A model generated the notes under the pieces. The model did not search any database and had not been told where the DNA came from. It was given only the letters and a program-made list of their open reading frames with translations. This document shows positions 10,427 through 19,209 of a stretch of 64,000 bases of DNA, in pieces (positions within the stretch are counted from its first letter, which is position 1; every line of letters begins with the position of its first letter). Both the position numbers and the translations under genes were made by a program. This DNA is from Chitinophaga sp. CF118. Its GTDB lineage: Bacteria; Bacteroidota; Bacteroidia; Chitinophagales; Chitinophagaceae. Location: assembly GCF_900112615.1 (NCBI RefSeq), contig NZ_FOMK01000002.1, forward strand, positions 1 through 64,000, written 5' to 3'.

Positions 10427-13400
10427 TAGTTATGTAGTATTATTATTACATCAGTAGTTAATGGATTACAATAATTACATCTTGGAGGGAATCCTAGTGG
10501 CCCCGTTTCAGGTGCCAGACTCCTGTTATGTAAAATTAATTCTTTCAATGTAGCATCAGTAGCTCCCGGTATCTCTTTCAATGCCTGGTCCAGTGCCCTG
10601 ATTTCGGCATGGGTACCGGGTATTCCAGCTGTTAAATCAATCATGCTAGGATTTTCTGCAAGCTTTTTCAGAAAATCCATCACACGCTTTTGCAAAACAG
10701 GATGAAGTTTATCAACCCATTCAGTGATGAATTTAGTGTTATTTAGCAGAACTTGTCCATCCCCAGGAATGATTCCAAATCTACCCAGCTCCTCTGCAGT
10801 AAGATTTATCCCAAAATACCTTTTTCCGGTTGCCGGGTTTAAAACACCGCTGAGCACTGGACCACGTGTAGCTTTATCTAATGCCGCCATCTCAGAGATT
10901 GACATTTCCTGTAATTCATTAACCAGTTTAACGGCATCTGGTCCAAATTCCTTTTCAATAGCTACCAGGTCATATCTATCCATAGCCCGGTAGAACATCT
11001 TGAAGAATGTCTTATCACTTCCTGCTACTGTGAAACCTTTTTTATTGGAGAATAAAGCAAAGAACTTCTTATATTCTTCTCTTATTGCAACAAATGGTTT
11101 CGTTTCAAAAGGAGCCTTTGCCAATTGATTAGCCTTAGTAAACATTCCCTCTATTTGCTCTGCATAGTTATTCTTACCAATAACATTCAGCAGCGCATCA
11201 CGAAGGTCTGTTTTCACACCTTTTATAATTACAGACTCACCTGTCAGCCTGCTATCTTTAAGTGCTTTAATAAGCATTGATTCCCCGTTAAAGAGTTTCA
11301 TAAATGCCTCATTGTCGCTTAACAGGGCGGCCAGGTCTTCTCCGATATTAAATGCCTGTCTGAGTGCATAACGAGCCTCATTATTCACCACCCGCATGAC
11401 AATGCTTCCCCCAACTGTCTTTACAGCTTCCAGATCACCAACTATCGGGGCTTTACCTGCAGCACTTTCATACTTGATATTTTTGAAAGTACTGACAACA
11501 CTCTCTACTTCACCATGAGCGGAAGCACTATACCAGCTAATATCCTGCAGCACAATATCACCATCTTTTAAGGCCGCAGTTGCAACCTGCTGTGCAAAGC
11601 CTTTCGGTACCTGCATACTCACTTTAGCCCCTTGCGATACCAGCAATTCCGTTCCTGGAATAAGTTTTGCAAACTTCAGCACACTCATATTTAGCTTCCA
11701 GGCCAGCACTGTAGAGTAAAACAGGTTTCTACCCGCAGCACTCAACTCTGTAGTAGATGATAATAATACCAGGAACCTATCCAGCGCCGCCTCCAGGTCC
11801 GCAGCTGATTTAACAGTTTTTGTCAGAGAACCGGCAACATCACCTAATAGCTGTGTAGTATTAATAGTATAACGGGTAACAGTCTGAATTACCCTGGGAG
11901 CAACATTTACAACTAACACCTTCGAAATCATAACCCCACCATACAACATGTAAATCTGGTTCCACAATTCACTATAATGTTTCTGTGTATCAGTTCCATG
12001 GCTTGCAATGTCATCTTCGGCCAACGTAAAGCCAATATCGATACCGTTAAAGAGTACTTCTGCCGCGAGTAAGGGGCCCGGTTCCATTGTAGCAACAGAG
12101 AGTATCACAGCACCCACATTTACACCAATTCTCACACTGTTCCAGTTCTCAATTGTTTCCTGGCGCTGAATTAACCAGTAAGCCCATATAGCTGGTACTA
12201 CAATTTCTGACCCCTGCGTAATCTTCTCATTAGCACCCAGCTTAGCAAACCGGTAGTCATCCATGAACCTCAGATGTACATAATCATACGGGCCGCATGC
12301 ATACTTGGTTGTATGTTCCTTGCCGTGATGCAATGGATCTGATTTATTATAATAAGTGAAAGTAATCTGACCCGTACTTTCATTCATATCAGCTTTTGTA
12401 AACGCCTTTAAGCCATCTACGTCATTTGCTGTTATCTTGATAACGCCTATGAATGCAGTGGCATCCGTTGGTGCATCATCTACTTTTTCCGGCCATTTAA
12501 GAATATTCGAATTCGTATTGGGTTTTAACTTCGTTAAGGAATTAGATACGCGACCAATAAGACGGTCAATATCTCCACCATTAATGTCGTTAAACAAAGT
12601 TCTGAGTAGTTCATACTTCTTATCCTTACCTTCAAGTTCATCGAGCAGGCCTGACATCTGATCATCTGGTGTCATTTCCACCAGATCAGCCATCAGACTT
12701 TCTTTCGAATTCGTCCATGTCCTTTGCGTATGCAGATGTAATAATGAAGTGCGCAGATTGAGCGGCATACATTTTATTACACAGGAACGACCTCTCACAT
12801 TGTTCCCATCAAGCATATCTACAACATTATCAACATCAGTCTGATCTTTCAGCTCCAGTGACTTATTCTGAATGGAGTTGTAATAAATATTAAGTGTCTG
12901 ATATAGATATTTATAGAAGCCTTTTGACTCTTTATGCCTTCTCTCATACTCCTGTTTCATGATAGCCGTTTCTACATACGTCTTAGCTACGTAAGTTGCA
13001 TCCGGCTGTGTATATAATGAACGGTTATCTGCATCCACCTGTAAATTTGCTGCTGATTGTGCATCTGTCACACAATTAATCATATTCGGCATCTTTCTGA
13101 TCAGGGAGGCCGCCTTATAGGCGTATAATGCATTTTCACCACAAAGATTTCCTTCAATTCCGCAAGTACTGAGGAATAGAATTTCATTTTGTGTAAGCGC
13201 AGGCATATCTGCAAAAACCTCTATAGCAGCATCCACACCATTCAGGTATTCAGATAAGAAGAATATGTCTTTAAGTGTGCCATCTCCCTTATTATACTTA
13301 TCAACCTTAGCCATATTATCATTGGCAGTCAGGTAATTTGTCGGGAATACTTTGAAAACCGGCGCACCATTGTTCAAGCATGGTATACCTACCAATACAT

Positions 13401-16400
13401 TGATATACTTTTTAAGAATGCTGACAGAATCAAGGTAAAAAGTTTTCTTATCCAGTGAATCTAAATATCCATTGAAACTTTTGTTGGCACCTGATTTCAC
13501 CGCGTTGTAATACTTATCGTTTACCTGGAAAGCAACCAATGCTCCTAAAGGCACATCACTATTATCGGAGAGCCAGATATCTGTAGAAGTAGAGAAGCTG
13601 ACCATTGACAACTTACCTTTTATCGTCAGCGGCTTGCCTGCCAGACTTAAGAAAGTATAAGTACCGTCAGGATTTACGAATTTCTTCAATGCCGTCATAT
13701 CAGTTACTATCGCCTGTGCAGCATCTCCATCTTTCTCAAACACACCCCATACTATCGCAGGGTCATGTATAGCATCCCATTGCATTTTAGTAAAGCGGGT
13801 ACCATCATGATAATTCATGACGTTATCCTTCAGGTCACTGTCAGTGAAGCCAAAACCATCAAAAGTATGTTTCAGATGGAATACACCATGGCCGACTTCA
13901 TGCGCAACAGTTGCAGCTACGTCATTATTACGGTCTGTAAAGATGTAACCGTATTGTTTTGCACGTGGCATATCTCCGCGCAGTACCTGACTCTCTGCAC
14001 CAGTACCACCTTTCAGTACAAACAGATATACAGATTGTGCATTCACTCCGCGTGCTGACGCATAAGCTGCATGCAGCGCTTTCATCTCAGCCGTTTCTGT
14101 GCTGAACACACCACTTCCTGTAACATTCAGCAGATGGTCATTATCACTATCCCATAGTGATTCATCTGTAAACGGTTCATCAGTGACAACTGTCCAATGA
14201 ACACCCACAGAATCATATATACTGTTCAGTTTCTGTTCCAGTTCATCAGCATCCGGCATCTCGCCATTGACAGGAACCAATACCAGTTTGCGTTCCAGCG
14301 CCTGATAAGAAGCGATTAAAACTTTACCCAGTGTTATAGGTGTCTGACTTCCGGCAGGGAGATACACAGCATATAATTCCTGCGCATCATTTGAGCCTCC
14401 ACCCACTATATTTACAGTGTAAGTACTGCTGTCAGCATTCTTATAACTTGTAAATACAGTACCTTTTCCTGTGATAAAATAAATACTGTCTGGATTTATA
14501 GACTTATCCTTTATGCTGATTTCCGCTGTTATTACGTCCGGCTTACCTGCTACTGTTGCTTTTGCAGGCACATAATAATCGTTGGCAAGTTTTTGATATT
14601 CGGCACCAAATAACAGACTATTACTATACACAGGATTCCATGCATCAAATGCATATACCTGTGCAGGATGAGATGTAAAGCGCACAACAGCTTTATCTGC
14701 ATGTAACTGATTCAATTGGGAAGCAGCAGGTAATCCCTGATTAGTACCACCTTTTGCAATCTGTGTTACCTTATAATCATCTCCGTCTTTAGTAACACTA
14801 TATACATTTCCAGCAGCATCCTTCACTGTTACAGGTACATTGGCTACTTCTTTGGTAATAGTCTCTCCGTTACTGCCAGTAATCGTAAGCGTTACCCCGG
14901 TGCTATCATGCGGCGTAACTTTAATATCCTCAGGTTTATTGATAACTACAGGCACTGTAATATCTGCACTGTCTTTACCCGTAACAACTGCACCAGTTGT
15001 GCCTCCACCTTCAAAGTATTTATCCAGATCATTAATACCACTCCAGGTAGCGTCATACTGTGTAATCACCTGGCCTTCTGCCAACTGATAGTCTGTATTT
15101 ATAAGTACATTGGAGAAACTAACTCCTATTTTAGCATCGTTGAGATAAGGTACTACCACATATCCCACCCCGGTAAAACGACCCTTAGAACCTTCTACTT
15201 TAGTAACGTTGATATCAAAGTCGCCAGCTTTGAATTCATCACCGGCCTTCATGGATTCCAGCGGACTTTGATTAGTAATAGCAATTGCTGCCGGTATTAC
15301 ACCACATTTATAAGTAGTGGTATCTCCCGCAGCTGTAGTAGTCTGTTGCGAAGGAGTAAAACTACTCTGTGCACCATCACTGCAATTTGCTCTTACTTTG
15401 AATTCATAAGCAGTATTGGCCAGTAAACCAGAAAGCGTATACTTGTTACCATTTACTGTTTGATTAAACCAGCTGGCATCAGCTACATTCGCTTTACGGT
15501 AAGAAAGCTCAAACACTTCCTGGTCTGGCGTGCCTCCCAGCCAGCTGATCTCCAAACGGGAACTTCCTTTTGTCGTTGCTGTTAGTCCGGTAGGTGTTTT
15601 GCAGGTACCCAGGTATATAAAGCTGTAAATTTCGCTGTAGCCATTATTCTTGAAGAGATCCATCTCCTCCCCGTTCACCATACTTTTCGCCTGCACACGG
15701 AACACATATGTTCTGCCGGCTGTAAGCGGAGGTTCAGAAGGTCCATATACCAACATGGTATTGCTGGTAGTGGTTTCATATAAAGGAGTAGTTGCCAGGA
15801 AAGCTGCCTGAGGATTTGAATTAAACCCGGGCAGCAGTTCCACTAATTGAAAAACATATTCTGTACTAAAAGCTGAGTTAGGGGATCCTTTATGGCGGGG
15901 AGTCCACTGAAAAGTAACATACTGCGGATCATTTACCGCTACATTCGCATTATTGGCAGGGAAGTTAATCAATGGTGGATCATTCATCACAATCCATGCA
16001 TTAGCACATCCACTGGCTACACTTAGTTTCGCTCCTGTTTTAACTTCATATACATCAAAACAAACCCTGTAAAACCCTTCCGGTAATTGCCCGCCTTTTT
16101 GCCGGTATTTTGCTGCGGTGATACCATTCAGTATTAAATTATCCGCATTGAAATATGGAGCAAGGTCAGTACCACTTAAACGTTCGGGTATACCACCATC
16201 AAGAGTAATGATAGGTATATTGGCAGTAGGGTTCGTACGCAGACTAACGCCTTGCCCTTCTATGTTTACCCGGAGACGCACCTGCACATTGGATGCCTCA
16301 AGGTCACGCAGCAGCAGGTTTACAATCAGTTTATCATTGACAGAGTTTACGTAATCGCTGGTATACGGACTGTAAGGGGGAATAATAATCGTATTCACCT

Positions 16401-16545
16401 GTACCGGGTATATCTGCTGCGCCTGCAGCAAAGACGATGAGAGCAAACCTACTGTCATTAACAGTATATATGTTTTCCTCACATGGAGTAAACATGATAA
16501 GATCCGGGTAGACAGCGTAGAATATTTTTGAAGTAGGTTCATCAT
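10426..16545 (-). CDS. Giant TANFOR/FN3/metalloprotease polymorphic toxin with YwqJ-type deaminase tip
   Basis: The product has 2039 residues. A signal-like hydrophobic segment spans residues 22-43. Residues 45-215 (NTIIIPPYSPYTSDYV onward, INFPANNANV near 200) resemble the TANFOR domain of large Bacteroidota surface proteins. An FN3 domain lies at about 315-405. A zinc-metalloprotease motif HEVGHGVFHLKH is at residues 882-893, followed by NVMNY, which resembles a Met-turn. After it come some 900 unassigned residues, including a hydrophobic pre-toxin stretch near 1540-1640. The last 65 residues carry the deaminase signature: H1979-A-E1981, then PPRC2023-xx-C2026. This matches the YwqJ group of the cytidine-deaminase-like superfamily, where His and two Cys bind zinc and Glu is catalytic. 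Known: such C-terminal deaminases are nucleic-acid-modifying toxin tips. Inferred: export through the envelope, possible self-cleavage by the internal protease, and antagonism of neighbours. Confidence 0.8.
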   Translation of the reverse strand: MMNLLQKYSTLSTRILSCLLHVRKTYILLMTVGLLSSSLLQAQQIYPVQVNTIIIPPYSPYTSDYVNSVNDKLIVNLLLRDLEASNVQVRLRVNIEGQGVSLRTNPTANIPIITLDGGIPERLSGTDLAPYFNADNLILNGITAAKYRQKGGQLPEGFYRVCFDVYEVKTGAKLSVASGCANAWIVMNDPPLINFPANNANVAVNDPQYVTFQWTPRHKGSPNSAFSTEYVFQLVELLPGFNSNPQAAFLATTPLYETTTSNTMLVYGPSEPPLTAGRTYVFRVQAKSMVNGEEMDLFKNNGYSEIYSFIYLGTCKTPTGLTATTKGSSRLEISWLGGTPDQEVFELSYRKANVADASWFNQTVNGNKYTLSGLLANTAYEFKVRANCSDGAQSSFTPSQQTTTAAGDTTTYKCGVIPAAIAITNQSPLESMKAGDEFKAGDFDINVTKVEGSKGRFTGVGYVVVPYLNDAKIGVSFSNVLINTDYQLAEGQVITQYDATWSGINDLDKYFEGGGTTGAVVTGKDSADITVPVVINKPEDIKVTPHDSTGVTLTITGSNGETITKEVANVPVTVKDAAGNVYSVTKDGDDYKVTQIAKGGTNQGLPAASQLNQLHADKAVVRFTSHPAQVYAFDAWNPVYSNSLLFGAEYQKLANDYYVPAKATVAGKPDVITAEISIKDKSINPDSIYFITGKGTVFTSYKNADSSTYTVNIVGGGSNDAQELYAVYLPAGSQTPITLGKVLIASYQALERKLVLVPVNGEMPDADELEQKLNSIYDSVGVHWTVVTDEPFTDESLWDSDNDHLLNVTGSGVFSTETAEMKALHAAYASARGVNAQSVYLFVLKGGTGAESQVLRGDMPRAKQYGYIFTDRNNDVAATVAHEVGHGVFHLKHTFDGFGFTDSDLKDNVMNYHDGTRFTKMQWDAIHDPAIVWGVFEKDGDAAQAIVTDMTALKKFVNPDGTYTFLSLAGKPLTIKGKLSMVSFSTSTDIWLSDNSDVPLGALVAFQVNDKYYNAVKSGANKSFNGYLDSLDKKTFYLDSVSILKKYINVLVGIPCLNNGAPVFKVFPTNYLTANDNMAKVDKYNKGDGTLKDIFFLSEYLNGVDAAIEVFADMPALTQNEILFLSTCGIEGNLCGENALYAYKAASLIRKMPNMINCVTDAQSAANLQVDADNRSLYTQPDATYVAKTYVETAIMKQEYERRHKESKGFYKYLYQTLNIYYNSIQNKSLELKDQTDVDNVVDMLDGNNVRGRSCVIKCMPLNLRTSLLHLHTQRTWTNSKESLMADLVEMTPDDQMSGLLDELEGKDKKYELLRTLFNDINGGDIDRLIGRVSNSLTKLKPNTNSNILKWPEKVDDAPTDATAFIGVIKITANDVDGLKAFTKADMNESTGQITFTYYNKSDPLHHGKEHTTKYACGPYDYVHLRFMDDYRFAKLGANEKITQGSEIVVPAIWAYWLIQRQETIENWNSVRIGVNVGAVILSVATMEPGPLLAAEVLFNGIDIGFTLAEDDIASHGTDTQKHYSELWNQIYMLYGGVMISKVLVVNVAPRVIQTVTRYTINTTQLLGDVAGSLTKTVKSAADLEAALDRFLVLLSSTTELSAAGRNLFYSTVLAWKLNMSVLKFAKLIPGTELLVSQGAKVSMQVPKGFAQQVATAALKDGDIVLQDISWYSASAHGEVESVVSTFKNIKYESAAGKAPIVGDLEAVKTVGGSIVMRVVNNEARYALRQAFNIGEDLAALLSDNEAFMKLFNGESMLIKALKDSRLTGESVIIKGVKTDLRDALLNVIGKNNYAEQIEGMFTKANQLAKAPFETKPFVAIREEYKKFFALFSNKKGFTVAGSDKTFFKMFYRAMDRYDLVAIEKEFGPDAVKLVNELQEMSISEMAALDKATRGPVLSGVLNPATGKRYFGINLTAEELGRFGIIPGDGQVLLNNTKFITEWVDKLHPVLQKRVMDFLKKLAENPSMIDLTAGIPGTHAEIRALDQALKEIPGATDATLKELILHNRSLAPETGPLGFPPRCNYCNPLTTDVIIILHN

Positions 16546-16592
16546 TAAAACAGTAAAGTATACACGAAATAATAATAGGCAGTTTGTCCCTG

Positions 16593-18308
16593 TTAAAAGC
16601 TATAGCTATAACCTGCAGTTGTTGTCAAATCGAAAAGATGCGCCGGTGAACTTGTCTGCGCCCGCATATTATTCCTGAAAAGTGAAACAACACTAAGATT
16701 AAAATTGTGTTTTCTTTTCCAGGTATATCCTGCGCTCCCCCTTAGATTTACAACACTCATCTGAGTGGCTCCGTTGTTTGCACTGGTATTGTAAGATGCA
16801 GACAAACGGGTTTTTATCTTCTTATTAAAAAATGCTTGTCCAACAGCCAGAGTAGGTCCCCAGGCCAGAGAGTTATTTCCAGGTAGTACAGAATAACTTA
16901 AATTCAGTGCCACCGTAACAGTAGTAGCCGTAGGTACTAAAGACAGATTGTATCCGGCATTGGTATTATAAAACTTAGTCCCGCCTGTAGTATCAGCATG
17001 TCCGGCCTGCTTTTCAGTGGCCTGCTGATAAGAAAAATTGACATTGAGGCTTTGTCGTCGTTTTTTGTTACCTGCCAACTGGTAGTTCATGTTAAGATTT
17101 GCATTCTGCGATATCTGCACATAATTCAGTGTATCAAGATTGTCATAAGGCGTTAGTTGATTCACCACAGCAAACTGCGGTTTGATATTGGTGAACGATT
17201 GAAAGTTCCCATAAGATGCATCAAACTGTAACCTGTCACTGGCGGTATAGTTAACATTAAGTGAACCTACAAGGCGACGCATATTGCTGATTTTTTTATG
17301 AGCGAGATCATCGTTCTGGACACCTGCATTTCCACCAATCGTCACCTTATGATTGAAAATACTTTGAGAGAAGTTAACAGTGATATTCTGGAAGTCGTTC
17401 GTAAAATAATATGCCCCCAGCGTAGCATACTCTGGATCTACCCTTTCATAACCAATACCTAATGTAAATGATTGAACATTATAATTTATACCTGCTTTGT
17501 AAGCATGATAAATACCGGTAGAAGTGCGGTTACGAATAAATGGATTAGTGACATTAAAAGCCCCATGTTCAGCCAATGGAGAGCGGATATCGCGTGTCAT
17601 CTGACTGGTAGCATATTCACCGGTAAACGTAATGTGTTTGTAAATGGTAAAGCCCCCTGTAAATCCTATGGCGATATTTTCCTGTGGCACTACCTGCAAA
17701 CTATCCGGTATTGCACGCACAGAATTTATATCATCTTTTGCACGGAATAAATTAATACCAAGATTATAATTGTCTCCTGCATATTCAATTTTAATACCGT
17801 AACCCATACGTTTATACGCAGGAAGGTATTCCGGATGGGCAGTATCTATGCCTATAGCCTTTTGCAATCGCCCATACATAGCGCTGTAGTGCAATCTGCC
17901 CGGAGGTGCGGCTTCCACACCCACTCCGAAAAACTGGTGTCCATTGAGTGTATAGGGCGAAAAATTCATGCTTGTCCATCCGATATGTGTTGTTAACCAC
18001 TTATAAGTTGGATTCAGACTATATTGATTAAAAGGCTGGGTGTAGCTAAATGTGTGGTTAGTATAAGCAAATGTTAATGGTACACTCCATCCGTACAGGT
18101 TGAAATTAATATTACCATTTATAAAGAAACTAAAAGGACTACGAGTAGCGGGGCCATTAGAAGTATAAAAAATACTATTCATGGCTATTCCCCCATTAAC
18201 TTTCAAGGCCTGTCCTTTACCAATAGCACCCACATCCTGAGATTTGATCTGGAAAGAATATAAAATGATTACCAATAATAAATAAATAGTGCGTACAGTT
18301 CTACTCAA
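16593..18308 (-). CDS. Outer-membrane beta-barrel protein, first gene of toxin operon
   Basis: The product has 571 residues with a signal peptide (RTIYLLLVIILYSFQIKSQ). The rest alternates amphipathic strands of 10-14 residues ending in aromatic residues, as in a 20-plus-strand outer-membrane barrel, and ends with a C-terminal aromatic (GYSYSF). No in-frame ATG lies near the start; the frame begins with TTG at 18308, directly before the signal peptide, so a TTG start is accepted. The next gene starts 47 bp downstream. Position at the head of the operon suggests an outer-membrane pore or anchor for the giant toxin carrier and its partners. An ordinary uncharacterised barrel protein is the alternative. 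No TonB plug or Omp85 POTRA domain is visible. Confidence 0.75.
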   Translation of the reverse strand: MSRTVRTIYLLLVIILYSFQIKSQDVGAIGKGQALKVNGGIAMNSIFYTSNGPATRSPFSFFINGNINFNLYGWSVPLTFAYTNHTFSYTQPFNQYSLNPTYKWLTTHIGWTSMNFSPYTLNGHQFFGVGVEAAPPGRLHYSAMYGRLQKAIGIDTAHPEYLPAYKRMGYGIKIEYAGDNYNLGINLFRAKDDINSVRAIPDSLQVVPQENIAIGFTGGFTIYKHITFTGEYATSQMTRDIRSPLAEHGAFNVTNPFIRNRTSTGIYHAYKAGINYNVQSFTLGIGYERVDPEYATLGAYYFTNDFQNITVNFSQSIFNHKVTIGGNAGVQNDDLAHKKISNMRRLVGSLNVNYTASDRLQFDASYGNFQSFTNIKPQFAVVNQLTPYDNLDTLNYVQISQNANLNMNYQLAGNKKRRQSLNVNFSYQQATEKQAGHADTTGGTKFYNTNAGYNLSLVPTATTVTVALNLSYSVLPGNNSLAWGPTLAVGQAFFNKKIKTRLSASYNTSANNGATQMSVVNLRGSAGYTWKRKHNFNLSVVSLFRNNMRAQTSSPAHLFDLTTTAGYSYSF

Positions 18309-18422
18309 AGTAACTTTGGATTCATAAGTTAACAGATCTCACGTAATAACTAACTGAGGATTAATAGGTATTGGGCTCTTGTCCGATTGCTTAGTTATTA
18401 TTGCTCCATAGGGTCCCGGAAA

Positions 18423-18430
18423 CAAATATA
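18423..18430 (-). promoter_or_regulatory. Candidate -7 element for the toxin operon
   Basis: On the minus strand this reads TATATTTG, a full match to the Bacteroidota -7 consensus TAnnTTTG. It lies about 115 bases upstream of the TTG start of the barrel gene, in AT-rich DNA. No clear TTTG -33 element is seen at the usual distance, so the call is weak. Confidence 0.35.
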
Positions 18431-18579
18431 TAAAAAATATTAATTGATAAAACTTTTTTATACTAATAGTAGTAAAATTCAGGGGAATCAAAAGACAATA
18501 AAGGGTAGACTTAAAAGAGTCCTTTACGAAACAAGGAGGTAAGTGGCAGGTGTCTGGCACAATAGTTTATAAATAGGTT

Positions 18580-18657
18580 ATCGGTAAACCATAGGTTGAT
18601 CATCCTTTGTTCGCTGTACCAAGCGATGAAAGGATGACCAACCTATGGCTTACCGAT
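18580..18657 (-). repeat. Long imperfect inverted repeat (36-bp arms) in 18309-18746 gene-free stretch
   Basis: The left arm (18580-18615) and right arm (18622-18657) are 32/36 complementary around a 6-base loop. Two of the four differences would become G-U pairs in a minus-strand transcript, leaving 34/36 paired. Self-complementary TTTATAAA tracts lie just outside both arms. A second small inverted repeat (CCCCGG at 18687-18692, CCGGGG at 18715-18720) lies between this and the end of the cytochrome gene. There is no T-run directly after the stem, so a simple intrinsic terminator is not obvious. It could be a structured 3' end for the cytochrome mRNA, a REP/MITE-like element or a small RNA. 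The rest of the 438-bp gap shows only the candidate promoter. Confidence 0.75.
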
Positions 18658-18746
18658 GTTTTATAAATGCGCTACTCTCAGAGACTCCCCGGAGCTGCTA
18701 GTAACTCAGGCATACCGGGGCCCCAATCTTATTGACAATCATCCAT

Positions 18747-19208
18747 TTATTTTATAGTTGCTCTCACCATCTTCACCTGGGCTGGCGTAATTGCAGCAGC
18801 CTTATTCCCGAAGTTATTACGAACAAAAGTAAGCACATCTGCAATTTCCTCATCTTTAAGGGCTGCCTGTGCCGGCATAGGATTGGAATAATATTCTCCC
18901 TCAATCTCTACATCTTCGTTTAGTCCGAGCAGTAATACTTTAATGAGTTTCGTTTTATCTCCCAGCACGTACTTTGTTTTGATCAACGGCGGATTCATTC
19001 TTGGTACTCCTGTGCCATCTGCCTGATGACAAGTGGCACAGATTTCCTTATATAAAATCTTCCCCCTTGCAATTGAAGCAGTTACGCTTACGGCTGTAGG
19101 TTTTTGCTGTGCTGCATTCTTTACAGGTGCTGTTTTTTTCACCTGAGCAGTAGCAGGCACCGATATGGCAATTATTGCTGTGATGCCTGTCAGAATCCAT
19201 TTGTTCAT
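18747..19208 (-). CDS. c-type cytochrome, partner of PQQ-type dehydrogenase
   Basis: The product has 153 residues from the ATG at 19208, one base after the stop of the upstream dehydrogenase. An in-frame ATG 7 codons earlier would overlap it and is less likely. Signal peptide MNKWILTGITAIIAISVPATA is followed by a single cytochrome c domain. The heme-binding CATCH motif is preceded by RGKILYKEI, and the distal Met is probably the one in NPMPAQAALKDEEIADVLTF. This is the small periplasmic class I fold. Tight coupling to the dehydrogenase gene suggests it accepts electrons from reduced PQQ and passes them to the respiratory chain. Family assignment is confident; the electron partner is inferred from adjacency. 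Confidence 0.88.
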   Translation of the reverse strand: MNKWILTGITAIIAISVPATAQVKKTAPVKNAAQQKPTAVSVTASIARGKILYKEICATCHQADGTGVPRMNPPLIKTKYVLGDKTKLIKVLLLGLNEDVEIEGEYYSNPMPAQAALKDEEIADVLTFVRNNFGNKAAAITPAQVKMVRATIK

Positions 19209-19209
19209 A

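Noticed and set aside
18339..18560. Open frame of 73 codons on the minus strand upstream of the barrel gene
   Set aside because: Its composition is low-complexity, it has no recognisable motif, and it overlaps the candidate promoter of the toxin operon. It is probably chance.
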